A DNA stretch of 18,803 nt from Candidatus Woesearchaeota archaeon (GCA_016180165.1 JACPBU010000111.1:1-18803); one strand, 5' to 3'; numbered from the stretch's first letter, positions 7,816 to 14,458 are shown. Made by a program: numbers and translations. Notes: generated by a model not told the origin, from the letters alone.

Positions 7816-8077
7816 TTAGGAAAGGACATTGATTTTCGTTTATTTCTTTAATAGTATTTGTTTAGCATCCTCAGGTCGAAACGCTTCTGAGCCTACGTTG
7901 AGTCCGTCGCGGGGGCCGCCCTCCGTTGCGAAGCAACCGGAACGCAGGATTATCCCTCCGTCCGCAGACCGGAACGCTTTTTTCTCCCTTACTGGGACGC
8001 AGGACCATTTTGCCCGACGTCGGGCGTTTCGAATATGCTAAAACAAATACCTTTAATCTTGTAATGTCCTTTCCTAA
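7816..8077. repeat. Older palindrome with 15-bp arms, now split by the inserted miniature element
   Basis: TTAGGAAAGGACATT (7816-7830) and its exact reverse complement AATGTCCTTTCCTAA (8063-8077) flank the miniature inverted-repeat element. If the element and one copy of its flanking duplication are removed, the arms are about 30 bases apart, forming a hairpin with a 15-bp stem. The symmetry is exact and unlikely by chance; the role (separate palindromic repeat, structured transcript or end of another element) is unknown. No second copy of these arms is seen in the window. Confidence 0.75.
7854..8050. mobile_element. Miniature inverted-repeat transposable element (MITE), copy 1, 197 bp
   Basis: The left end GTATTTGTTTAGCAT (7854-7868) is matched by the inverted right end ATGCTAAAACAAATAC (8035-8050, one extra A). 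A second internal pair TCGAAACGC/GCGTTTCGA lies at 7876-7884 and 8024-8032. The core shares AGTCCGTCGCGGGGG (7901-7915) and GGGACGCAGGAC (7994-8005) with copy 2. It is flanked by CTTTAATA (7846-7853) and CTTTAATC (8051-8058), a 7-of-8 match that reads as an aged 8-bp target duplication. Inside, ACCGGAACGC occurs twice (7936-7945, 7968-7977), suggesting an internal duplication that explains its greater length than copy 2. It is GC-rich between AT-rich flanks. Open frames across it are by-products of the structure. Confidence 0.85.
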
Positions 8078-8080
8078 TAT

Positions 8081-8202
8081 AGCAAACGACACAAATATGT
8101 CAAAAACCGCAATAGTAATAATAATTTGTTACGGTTTTTGAGCACTAAGCATTCTACCAAATTTTGGAATGCTTATGTTTAGACAATGATATGTCGTTTG
8201 CT
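8081..8202. other. Three-way-junction palindromic element of unknown nature
   Basis: An 11-bp outer pair AGCAAACGACA (8081-8091) with TGTCGTTTGCT (8192-8202) encloses two further hairpins: TCAAAAACCG/CGGTTTTTGA (8100-8109 with 8132-8141, loop of 22) and TAAGCATTC/GAATGCTTA (8146-8154 with 8167-8175, apical CAAA/TTTG pairing). Three nested perfect stems in 122 bases are strong evidence for a selected structure in RNA or single-stranded DNA. The stretch has no credible coding frame and is AT-rich. It could be a structured RNA, a single-strand transposition substrate or a cruciform; the sequence cannot decide which. I found no promoter of convincing quality directly upstream. Confidence 0.6.
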
Positions 8203-8310
8203 TACTCCTACGGGGTACAAAAAACACAATATGCTTTTTCGTATTACGAACGGACAACAATTGTATAATTATTTTTGTAAGTAAGTATACGTAAAAGTCT
8301 AACTTCCAAA
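8203..8310. other. AT-rich gap without a gene
   Basis: This ends the 7732-8344 gene-free stretch. It holds only short symmetries, for example TTCGT-ATT-ACGAA (about 8238-8250) and an ACAATTGT palindrome, and no convincing gene or RNA. Confidence 0.5.
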
Positions 8311-8313
8311 ACG

Positions 8314-8340
8314 TTTAAATACAAGTACCTATACAAGCAC
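8314..8340 (+). promoter_or_regulatory. vapBC promoter and putative operator
   Basis: TATA box TTTAAATA (8314-8321) is 23 bases before the ATG at 8345, giving a leaderless mRNA. Immediately downstream, ATACAAGTAC (8319-8328) and ATACAAGCAC (8331-8340) form a 12-base-period direct repeat across the start site. A VapB-type antitoxin dimer could bind there to autoregulate; this is inference from position and known family behaviour. Confidence 0.5.
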
Positions 8341-8344
8341 TTGC

Positions 8345-8587
8345 ATGGGCTCAAAAAACATCACCATTATGGAAGATGCCTACGAACTCTTTAAATTGGA
8401 GAAGGGGCCCGAAGAAAGTTTTTCTGATGTTGTTAGGAGAGTTATCGTTAAGAAACCCAAAGAAGGGCTAAGAAGCCTTATAGGCCTCATCTCTGAAAAA
8501 GAAGGAGGCGATATGCTTACCGGGCTGAAACGGATAAAAGAAGTCAATAAGCGTCTCTCGAAGGAAAAACGCCATGAAAGCCCTTGA
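8345..8587 (+). CDS. VapB-type antitoxin (80 aa)
   Basis: A short protein starting MGSKNITIMEDAYELFKLEKGPEESFSDVVRRVI, matching the archaeal VapB/DUF217-like pattern: a beta strand with ITI for ribbon-helix-helix-like DNA binding, AYE-L, then the ESFSDVVRR helix. The C-terminal half (GLRSLIGLISEKEGGDMLTGLKRIKEVNKRL) is the expected toxin-neutralising tail, with the usual helical charged pattern. The stop overlaps the PIN-domain toxin gene by 14 bases. The antitoxin binds and inhibits the VapC ribonuclease and represses the operon with it. The leaderless promoter and operator-like repeats upstream fit autoregulation. Confidence 0.85.
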   Translation: MGSKNITIMEDAYELFKLEKGPEESFSDVVRRVIVKKPKEGLRSLIGLISEKEGGDMLTGLKRIKEVNKRLSKEKRHESP

Positions 8588-8960
8588 CACGACATTTCTT
8601 ATTGATTTAGCGAGGGGAAAGAAGGAAGCTGCCGCAATCCTTGAAATTCATGCAGACCTTGTTACCACCCAAATAAATATGTTTGAATTTATCCGTGGAT
8701 TAATGCTCAAGAACACCTCAAAAGATAAAATGCTGGTTGCGATCAGGGCTTTTGGCTCTGTTCGAGTTCTTCCCCTCACCGATGAAGGCATACTTGAAGC
8801 AGCAGAAATATCATCCTCCCTGATAAACGATGGCCTTGAGATTGACGATGCTGATTGTCTGGCTGCAGGCATATGCAAAAGTCACGGGGTCAAAGAAATA
8901 ATTACCCGCGATATAAGGCATTTCCAGAGAATTAAAGGAATAAAATCAGTTTCTTATTAA
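8574..8960 (+). CDS. VapC-type PIN-domain ribonuclease toxin (128 aa)
   Basis: PIN-domain acidic residues are in place: Asp5 in LDTTFLIDL, Glu38 in NMFEFIRG, Asp94 in IDDADCLAAGI (with Asp91/92 nearby), and Asp113 in IITRDIRHFQRI. These coordinate Mg/Mn for RNA cleavage; known VapC toxins cut tRNA or rRNA and stop translation. Length is normal for the family, and nothing suggests decay. It overlaps vapB by 14 bases, ensuring coupled synthesis. The pair lies between palindromic DNA and the large anchored-protein operon, in keeping with a stabilising or mobile cassette. The specific RNA target cannot be predicted. Confidence 0.9.
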   Translation: MKALDTTFLIDLARGKKEAAAILEIHADLVTTQINMFEFIRGLMLKNTSKDKMLVAIRAFGSVRVLPLTDEGILEAAEISSSLINDGLEIDDADCLAAGICKSHGVKEIITRDIRHFQRIKGIKSVSY

Positions 8961-8977
8961 CAGATGAGCCAAAATCG

Positions 8978-8984
8978 TTTTTTT
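8978..8984 (+). terminator. Possible oligo-T terminator after vapBC
   Basis: A run of seven T residues 18 bases after the vapC stop, suitable for archaeal intrinsic termination. No hairpin needed or seen. Confidence 0.35.
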
Positions 8985-8985
8985 C

Positions 8986-8998
8986 GTATTTGTTTAGC
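8986..8998 (+). repeat. Solitary left end of the miniature element family
   Basis: GTATTTGTTTAGC matches the first 13 bases of both full copies exactly. No matching right end or 8-bp duplication can be found before the next gene, so this looks like a remnant, a truncated copy, or a chance match with low prior probability. An AGTCC 20 bases further on is a faint echo of the core. The remaining gene-free stretch up to 9206 shows small hairpins (GCGCAA/TTGCGC near 9090-9115) but nothing I can name. Confidence 0.4.
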
Positions 8999-9206
8999 TC
9001 TTTAGCAGAGGTTTGCAGTCCACTCCTAACGGAAAACTTTTGTTTTCTCTGGATCTTCTTATCGATAACCGCGCCATGAGAGTTATAAGCCGCGCAATTC
9101 TCTATAGTTGCGCTCCCTTCGTTCGGGAACGTCAAAAGCTGGATGGAATGGTTTCAATTTTCAAATGAGGAAATTCACTTCGTTCTCCATCGCCTTATCA
9201 AAACCC

Positions 9207-9214
9207 TTTTATAC
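9207..9214 (+). promoter_or_regulatory. TATA box for the amidase-led operon
   Basis: TTTTATAC lies 22 bases before the ATG at 9236; a leaderless transcript covering the four co-oriented genes 9236-13228 is likely. Confidence 0.55.
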
Positions 9215-9235
9215 TTCAATTGATAATAATCCTTT

Positions 9236-10330
9236 ATGGAAAAAAGAGGCCAGCATACTGCAGTAGAGGCTGTTCTGATTCCCATCTTCATCCTTATCAC
9301 TGTCTTTGGGCTCATTAACGCCCAGCTTATCGCCCACCTGATGAAGATTCAGGATATCACCTTCTTTGAGAAAAAATTTCTTGCAGGCGATGCAGCGACC
9401 ATTATCGATGCATTGTATGCTGTCCCCGGCAACGCAATTGTCCTCTACAGCAAGGACACCAAATGGTTTTCCTTCGAGTTCAAACAGGATGAAGTTGCCA
9501 TCACTGACGAGACTGCTGCTATCCAGCTGAAGACAGTGTATCCGATTATGGCTTCAAAAGTCAATTCTCTCTCCCCAGTTATCCTGAACCCGAAATTTGC
9601 CAAAGGCGAAAAAACCCAGGACAGCCTTAAGGTTAAAGCAGCCCCCATCTTCACTAAAGTTGGCAAAGGCATAACCATCACCGATAAGCAGCAGCCTTTC
9701 CCCAGTATCATGCAGATTCCCTGCGATGCATCCCCGGCGCCCGCGGTAAACACCCTTCTCCTCGATGCAGGCCATGGTGATGATGACTTTGGCTTTGTGG
9801 GCAACAGTTTGAATGAGAAGGATCTTACAGCTATCATTGCATCCAATCTGGGGAAATCGCTGATAGGCCTAGGCTTTGATAAGGCCAAGCTTTTCTACTC
9901 AAGGAAAAGTATGGACAAAGAAGTTGGACAGCAGAATAAGGCAGCTCTCCCCGAAAAGAATGGTATGGACTTCATCCTCAGTATCCACATCGGTGAAAAT
10001 AAAGGCAGCAGCAATAATGTCAAAGCCTATTATCTTGCCTCAGCCGGTGAAAAAGTCAGGAAGCAGTCCAGAAGCATCGGCTGTCTTGCGCTGAACAGCC
10101 TTGTTGCAAGGCCGGAGCTTGGGATAACAGGAATCTCCCTTCTGCCGACAGAGGAAGATGAGCATCACGGAGCAATGATGCTGGACAAGAGCATCCCAGG
10201 CATCATTCTCGAATACGGCAATATCGACAGCCAGGAGAGCACAGCACATTTTACCGATGGCGCTCCAAGCCTCCAAGCTATCACTGCAGAGATTGCTAAA
10301 GCGCTCGGTTGGGAAGGTGCAGCCCCATGA
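9236..10330 (+). CDS. Membrane-anchored amidase_3-family (N-acetylmuramoyl-L-alanine amidase-like) protein
   Basis: 364 aa. MEKRGQHTAVEAVLIPIFILITVFGLINAQLI is a KRG-type prepilin-like start plus helix (residues 12-30). A linker domain (about 35-165) of unknown type follows. From about residue 172 the amidase_3 fold is seen: LLLDAGHGDDDFG with zinc ligand His180, Glu194 in LNEKDL, His251 in LSIHIG, and catalytic Glu326 in IILEYGNID. All four key residues of bacterial murein amidases are present, so the domain is probably catalytic. Those enzymes cut the amide between lactyl-muramic acid and the stem peptide; typical archaea lack murein, so the natural substrate here (pseudomurein-like, glycoprotein peptide or a bacterial neighbour's wall) is open. 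It ends in an ATGA overlap with the next gene. Confidence 0.85.
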   Translation: MEKRGQHTAVEAVLIPIFILITVFGLINAQLIAHLMKIQDITFFEKKFLAGDAATIIDALYAVPGNAIVLYSKDTKWFSFEFKQDEVAITDETAAIQLKTVYPIMASKVNSLSPVILNPKFAKGEKTQDSLKVKAAPIFTKVGKGITITDKQQPFPSIMQIPCDASPAPAVNTLLLDAGHGDDDFGFVGNSLNEKDLTAIIASNLGKSLIGLGFDKAKLFYSRKSMDKEVGQQNKAALPEKNGMDFILSIHIGENKGSSNNVKAYYLASAGEKVRKQSRSIGCLALNSLVARPELGITGISLLPTEEDEHHGAMMLDKSIPGIILEYGNIDSQESTAHFTDGAPSLQAITAEIAKALGWEGAAP

Positions 10331-10809
10331 TGCTTCCGATGCCGCGCTCAAGGAAGGGCATTGCAGAGTTTGGATTTCAGATGATAGGCTACCTGGTAGG
10401 CTACCTTGCATTCCTGGGCATCCTTTCTTCCCTGTTGTTGATTACCTTGCGCCAGGCAGCTGACACTCACGGCATGGAGTTTTATCTTGCCCAAAGCAGG
10501 CTTCTGTACAGCCCGGACTCTTTTTTTGTTGAAGACAAAGAATTGATGAGGAGCTATCCATCCATCGTCGACAGCGAAAAGCTGAAGGAAGAGACCTTGC
10601 TCGCTCTGTTTGCAGAGCAGAAAGGCCTCGGCATCAAGTTCCAGCATGGAACACATCCCCCCGTCTTTTACAACAGGGATTTTTACGAAGTTGGCGAATA
10701 TGTGCTTGACGCCCCATACTCGACATACACAGGCACGCTCATTTCCATTCCGTCGCTCATGGGCAGCTTACAGGCTCCTGCATCTCTTGGTGTGGTTTAT
10801 ACAAGATAA
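10327..10809 (+). CDS. Prepilin-like membrane-anchored protein (160 aa)
   Basis: The start is set by ATGA overlap with the amidase stop; the frame runs further up but has no better start. Residues 4-11 (PMPRSRKG) give the basic tract and Gly, followed by IAEFGFQMIGYLVGYLAFLGILSSLLL, a long helix reaching residue about 38. The exterior part of some 120 residues is rich in Tyr, Phe and Ser, with no cysteine. RKG followed by a short polar step containing Glu is close to archaeal pilin processing sites, so cleavage after Gly11 is possible. Function not recognised. It is translated with the amidase, implying a joint assembly. Confidence 0.75.
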   Translation: MMLPMPRSRKGIAEFGFQMIGYLVGYLAFLGILSSLLLITLRQAADTHGMEFYLAQSRLLYSPDSFFVEDKELMRSYPSIVDSEKLKEETLLALFAEQKGLGIKFQHGTHPPVFYNRDFYEVGEYVLDAPYSTYTGTLISIPSLMGSLQAPASLGVVYTR

Positions 10810-10828
10810 AAAACAGGTTTCAGGCAAG

Positions 10829-11287
10829 ATGAAAAGCAAAAAAGGCACTCAGGCAGGCTACTTTGCGTTTTTTATGTACTTTATCTTCTTGTTTGTCCTC
10901 CTCATGTTTGTCACCCAGTGCGTGAAGCCCAAGCTAGCGGGAAGCAAAGACATTGAGGTTAAAACAGCTTTTGAGGATCAGAACAGCAATGCATTTCTTT
11001 ACGGCCTCCTCGAACAGCAGCATGATGGAAAAAAGCTTATAGATCTCTTGGCATACAGCCCGCCGGAAAGCCGCAAGGGCGAAATCACTGTTGCACTCGT
11101 TGCTATTCTTGACAGCATTGACCCAAAGATAAGATTTCAGTTATTCCTTGACGATGCTTTTTTCACAGAGCATTGCCCGGACAGGTGCAGGGCAGGCGAG
11201 CTCCAGGACACTTTGGCAATCACTCTTCCGATAAGGAACAGTAACCCGAAAAAATTCACCCTGAAGATATTTCGTGAAAATAAGTGA
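10829..11287 (+). CDS. Prepilin-like membrane-anchored protein (152 aa)
   Basis: The frame is open from 10610, but ATG 10829 lies 19 bases after the preceding stop and gives MKSKKGTQAGYFAFF, a KKG tract followed by a helix (residues 10-30, to FVLLMFVTQC). A weak purine stretch (CAGGCAAG) precedes it. The exterior domain of about 115 residues carries Cys in CPDRC and a mixed charged pattern (LLEQQHDGKKLIDLLAYSP; VALVAILDSIDPKIRFQLFL), consistent with a small alpha/beta fold. The family is not recognised. Same order, spacing and N-terminal plan as its neighbours point to a shared secretion or assembly route. Confidence 0.75.
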   Translation: MKSKKGTQAGYFAFFMYFIFLFVLLMFVTQCVKPKLAGSKDIEVKTAFEDQNSNAFLYGLLEQQHDGKKLIDLLAYSPPESRKGEITVALVAILDSIDPKIRFQLFLDDAFFTEHCPDRCRAGELQDTLAITLPIRNSNPKKFTLKIFRENK

Positions 11288-11323
11288 AAACGGGCACCAT
11301 CAACCTCAACAGCAAGTAACTCC

Positions 11324-11487
11324 CTCAATGAGTAACCGCCACGATGGGTGGCCTCAGCAAGGGATAGCAGGGAGCACCATTGAGCCACAAAAGCATTGAG
11401 CAAGGAAAGCATTGAGCAGAAAAAACAAAGGGCAGTATTGTGCAGAAAATGCAATGAGCAGAAAAAACAAGGAGCAGCAATGAGCAG
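11324..11487 (+). repeat. Degenerate array of GCAWTGAGCA units before a start codon
   Basis: Seven variants of the short unit GCA(A/T)TGAGCA occur near 11324, 11375, 11393, 11409, 11435, 11451 and 11477. The stretch 11409-11434 (unit, then GAAAAAACAAAGGGCA) is repeated almost exactly at 11451-11476. The last unit contains the real ATG (11480). The unit at 11451 opens a nine-codon frame (11454-11483) whose TGA overlaps that ATG as ATGA, and which contains the AAGGAG ribosome binding site (11469-11474). This looks like expansion of a gene's own start region, and could affect translation of the downstream gene. Confidence 0.6.
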
Positions 11488-13228
11488 TAAAAAAGGGATG
11501 TTGGTGATGTCCTTGAGCCTTATCGTCGTAATGCTGATAGCGCTGGCTATTTTCTATGTCCAGATAAGCGGAAAGACATATGCATACACCTCGGCGATGG
11601 GCAAGGTGCAAGGCACAATGCTTCAGTATCAGAACGACGCGCAAAAATCCCTCCTCTATATAGACCAGGCAGCAAGGTTTGCATCTCAGGACAGCATCTT
11701 CTCATTGTACGAGCAGGAAGGCTTCAGCAGCCCCCCGGAATGCAATCAGGGCAATGGAGACGCCAGGGGGACATTTTGGGAAAGCATTGCTCTCAATGAT
11801 GAAACCAAAAAGCCGGCTAACAGGGATAAACAAAATTTGAAAGACTCAGACTTCAGCTGCTATCCGACTGTAGGCTCTCTTAAGGCGAATGTGAAATATA
11901 TCTTCAACCGCAATCTTGACTTTTATCTTGAAAAAGCACCTGAAAAAAATTTGCCTTTGGATAACTATGACTTTATCTTTGTTAAAAATCCCGGCAGCAT
12001 TACGCTCAAGGGAATTCCTGCAAGGAACCTGTTCTTTCCCTCATTCGATGCATGGAATATAATTCAGCTTGCAAGAAAGCAGGGATACAAAGATGGCGTT
12101 ATCGAAAGCCTCTCTGCAGATGAGCAGGAGTGCCTGAAAAAGCAGCGCCAATACCCATTTGTGAAATCGAATGAATATGCCTCGCAATACACCTCCTCTT
12201 GTGTGAAGTGCCCAAAAGTTTCATCCTGCAGTGTTTACCGAAAAGAGCAGCACTGCATCATCGACCCCTGTGGCTTCAACTGTTATTGGGGTTTAGGCAA
12301 ATGCCGTGAATTTTCTGATGTAGTCTATACCGTAAAACCTTCTTTTGCCGTCTCTGTCGGAGAAGATTTTTTTGGCCGTTTTGAAAAGATTGTTTCGGCA
12401 GTAAGCTCCTATAAATCCAAGTTTATTGGGTGTATCATCCAAGGTGGCTTAGAAAGCACAGAAATAAACGGTGCTGGCCAAAGAGGTGTCAATCAAGATG
12501 CTTACCGAAAAGTCACCAGCCCAACTGATGCTGGCCAAGATGGCTCAGCCAAAAATAACCTAGCCCAGGATGGTGCTGGCCAAGATGGCACTTACCAAAA
12601 TAATGCTCAGCAGGGCAGCTCCAGCACAAGAGGCTCCATGATACCTGGCCAGGAAGCAGGCATCCTTGCCGGCAATTCCCAAAAGAGCCATGCAAAACCA
12701 GATGCAGAAGAATGCATTGGTCTTCTCAAGAAAGAAAAAGATTTCGCCGCACTGGATGTTGCAGCCTCTCAGCAGCAGGAGAGCTTTGCCTTGGGCTTTA
12801 CTTTCCCCCTCACTAGTTACAGCCACCCTTACCGCTCAGAGAAGCCGGTGATGAACATCGGATTGCAGTTTTGGGATGTCTATCCTCCAGCAAAAGTCCC
12901 TTCATTCAAACAGGAAAATGATCTCCTCGTGTGGAGCCTAAGCCCTTCCTCAGACATTGGCAAGTACCATCTTTTTGCGATGGAAAAAGGCCAGAAAGAT
13001 TGCGGCCCAGGTGAAAAATATGTCTTTTTTGCAGACCTCACCCCAGAAGTGAGCCAGCTTGATCCCGTCGATTATTTTATCAGTAACTTGGGAAATATTA
13101 TCGGCAAGCCTGAGATCGGCATTGTCGATGATAAGCAGTATTGCTTTACTATAGCCCCTGAAGACTATGCCGGCAATATTGGCGAGGCAGTATACGGTCT
13201 TTTTGCTATCACTCAACCTTCAACCTAA
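11480..13228 (+). CDS. Prepilin-like anchored protein with Cys-rich middle, repeat linker and Fn3-like C-terminus
   Basis: 582 aa from ATG 11480, chosen for AAGGAG five bases upstream; the frame continues to 11396 only through the degenerate repeat. MSSKKGMLVMSLSLIVVMLIALAIFYVQ is a KKG start plus helix (7-28). Residues 30-230 form a soluble domain. A Cys-dense block (about 241-275: CVKC, SSC, HC, CGFNC, GKC) suggests disulfides or metal binding. Residues 331-372 repeat a (D/G)AGQDG motif, with DNA copies at 12470, 12527 and 12572, likely a flexible linker. From about 470 the pattern LVWSLSPSSDIGKYHLF...YCFTIAPEDYAGN resembles a fibronectin type III domain. Outside-facing structural or adhesive role is inferred. 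It is the last gene of the amidase-led operon; RPA follows with its own promoter. Confidence 0.8.
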   Translation: MSSKKGMLVMSLSLIVVMLIALAIFYVQISGKTYAYTSAMGKVQGTMLQYQNDAQKSLLYIDQAARFASQDSIFSLYEQEGFSSPPECNQGNGDARGTFWESIALNDETKKPANRDKQNLKDSDFSCYPTVGSLKANVKYIFNRNLDFYLEKAPEKNLPLDNYDFIFVKNPGSITLKGIPARNLFFPSFDAWNIIQLARKQGYKDGVIESLSADEQECLKKQRQYPFVKSNEYASQYTSSCVKCPKVSSCSVYRKEQHCIIDPCGFNCYWGLGKCREFSDVVYTVKPSFAVSVGEDFFGRFEKIVSAVSSYKSKFIGCIIQGGLESTEINGAGQRGVNQDAYRKVTSPTDAGQDGSAKNNLAQDGAGQDGTYQNNAQQGSSSTRGSMIPGQEAGILAGNSQKSHAKPDAEECIGLLKKEKDFAALDVAASQQQESFALGFTFPLTSYSHPYRSEKPVMNIGLQFWDVYPPAKVPSFKQENDLLVWSLSPSSDIGKYHLFAMEKGQKDCGPGEKYVFFADLTPEVSQLDPVDYFISNLGNIIGKPEIGIVDDKQYCFTIAPEDYAGNIGEAVYGLFAITQPST

Positions 13229-13231
13229 AAC

Positions 13232-13239
13232 TATATAAA
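13232..13239 (+). promoter_or_regulatory. TATA box for RPA gene
   Basis: TATATAAA ends 25 bases before ATG 13265, typical for a leaderless archaeal gene. Confidence 0.65.
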
Positions 13240-13264
13240 CAAAAAGATTCCTCATCATTATTGT

Positions 13265-14338
13265 ATGATTAAAATTCCTTTAGAGCGTATCGTTGCAGCC
13301 ATTAAGGAAAAAGCGAATATTTCTGAAGAAGAGATTAGCAAAAAGATTGAGGAAAAGCTTGTCCAGCTTTCCGGCCTTATAAGCAAAGAAGGCGCAGCGC
13401 ACATCATAGCCAATGACCTCGGCATTAAGCTGCTCGAGCAGGTATCGGGAAGATTGAAGATAAGCAACATCCTTCCCGGCATGCGTGACGTTGAGATTGT
13501 CGGCAATGTCCAGAGGGTCTCTCCTATCTCAGAGTTTGCCAGGAAAGATGGCACGCCTGGAAAAGTTGCCAGCATGGTGTTGGCAGACGAGACCGGCAGC
13601 ATCCGTGTTGCGCTTTGGGGCCATCATGCCGATCTCGCCCCAACTATCGCCCCGAAAACTATTGTCAAGATTTCCTCAGGCTTTGTCCGTGAGAACAACA
13701 GCAGCATAGAGATTCACCTGAATGACCGGAGTAAAGTTGAATTGAGCCCGCCAGGTGAAACCCTTGGTGAGATAAAGCTGGCAGCACGCCAGCGGAAGCA
13801 GATTGCGGCTTTGCAGCCAACTGATGCTGACGTTGAGCTGATGGGCACTATTGTCCAGGCCTTTGAGCCAAGGTTTTTTGAGATATGCCCCCAATGTGCA
13901 AAGCGAGTTAGGCTAAATAATGGTGTTGCAACATGCGAGGTCCACAAGGAGGTCATCCCGCAATATGGGTATGTCATGAATGCCATTCTTGATGACGGCA
14001 CGGAGACTATCCGGGCTGTCTTTTTTAGGAGGCAGATGGAGCAGTTGGTAAAGCTATCGCAGGATCAGATTATTAAACTGAAGAGTTCCCCCGAAGCTTT
14101 TGAAGACATAAAGCATAATCTTCTGGGGACCATAGTGAAGCTGGCTGGAAGAGCCAAGAAGAATGAGATGTTTGACCGGCTTGAGTTTGTTGCCAACGAG
14201 GTCGAAGTCTGGCCGGACCCAAAGCAGGAGCTTGAACACCTGAAATCTTCTCCCCAAGTTGAGCAGCCTGTAAACTCTCCCCCGGCCCCTAATGGCGCCA
14301 AGGATCTGGAAGAGCTCCCTTCGGTCGAGGAAGTTTAA
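13265..14338 (+). CDS. rpa: Replication protein A (single-stranded DNA-binding protein), archaeal type
   Basis: 357 aa. The first 60 residues form a helical region like that of euryarchaeal RPA41 (EEISKKIEEKL...SKEGAAHIIANDLGI). Next is an OB-fold: LPGMRDVEIVGNVQRVSPISEF..., VASMVLADETGSIRVALWG (about 76-135). A second OB region carries a zinc knuckle: Cys208-x2-Cys211-x12-Cys224-x2-His227 (CPQC ... CEVH), seen in known RPA proteins. A hydrophilic, Pro-rich tail (about 325-357) is probably flexible. RPA coats single-stranded DNA during replication and hands it to RadA. It lies four genes before radA here. Its own TATA box makes it independent of the upstream surface operon. Confidence 0.93.
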   Translation: MIKIPLERIVAAIKEKANISEEEISKKIEEKLVQLSGLISKEGAAHIIANDLGIKLLEQVSGRLKISNILPGMRDVEIVGNVQRVSPISEFARKDGTPGKVASMVLADETGSIRVALWGHHADLAPTIAPKTIVKISSGFVRENNSSIEIHLNDRSKVELSPPGETLGEIKLAARQRKQIAALQPTDADVELMGTIVQAFEPRFFEICPQCAKRVRLNNGVATCEVHKEVIPQYGYVMNAILDDGTETIRAVFFRRQMEQLVKLSQDQIIKLKSSPEAFEDIKHNLLGTIVKLAGRAKKNEMFDRLEFVANEVEVWPDPKQELEHLKSSPQVEQPVNSPPAPNGAKDLEELPSVEEV

Positions 14339-14432
14339 TCTTCTTATCCTCTTAATCTCTAGACGCAGGAGAAGGTGCAGTTAAGCTGGCTATCTTTTTC
14401 TATCGTCATAGAAAACAATTAATAGGAAAAAA

Positions 14433-14440
14433 TTTATAAA
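14433..14440 (+). promoter_or_regulatory. TATA box for first lipoprotein gene
   Basis: TTTATAAA ends 18 bases before the ATG at 14459, and the expected start site lies near the ATG. Confidence 0.55.
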
Positions 14441-14458
14441 GAAACCTCTCTAAAGTTG

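Noticed and set aside
7829..8141. Open frames on both strands across the GC-rich intergenic stretch
   Set aside because: They fall inside the miniature element and its flanks and arise from its inverted structure; they have no promoter or ribosome binding site and no protein-like pattern.
9061..9135. Possible tRNA-like or T-arm-like hairpins
   Set aside because: Small stems exist, but there is no T-loop consensus, no acceptor stem and no anticodon arm in the right spacing.
11324..11487. CRISPR array
   Set aside because: The units are too short and degenerate, without uniform spacers; they are explained better by expansion of a start region.
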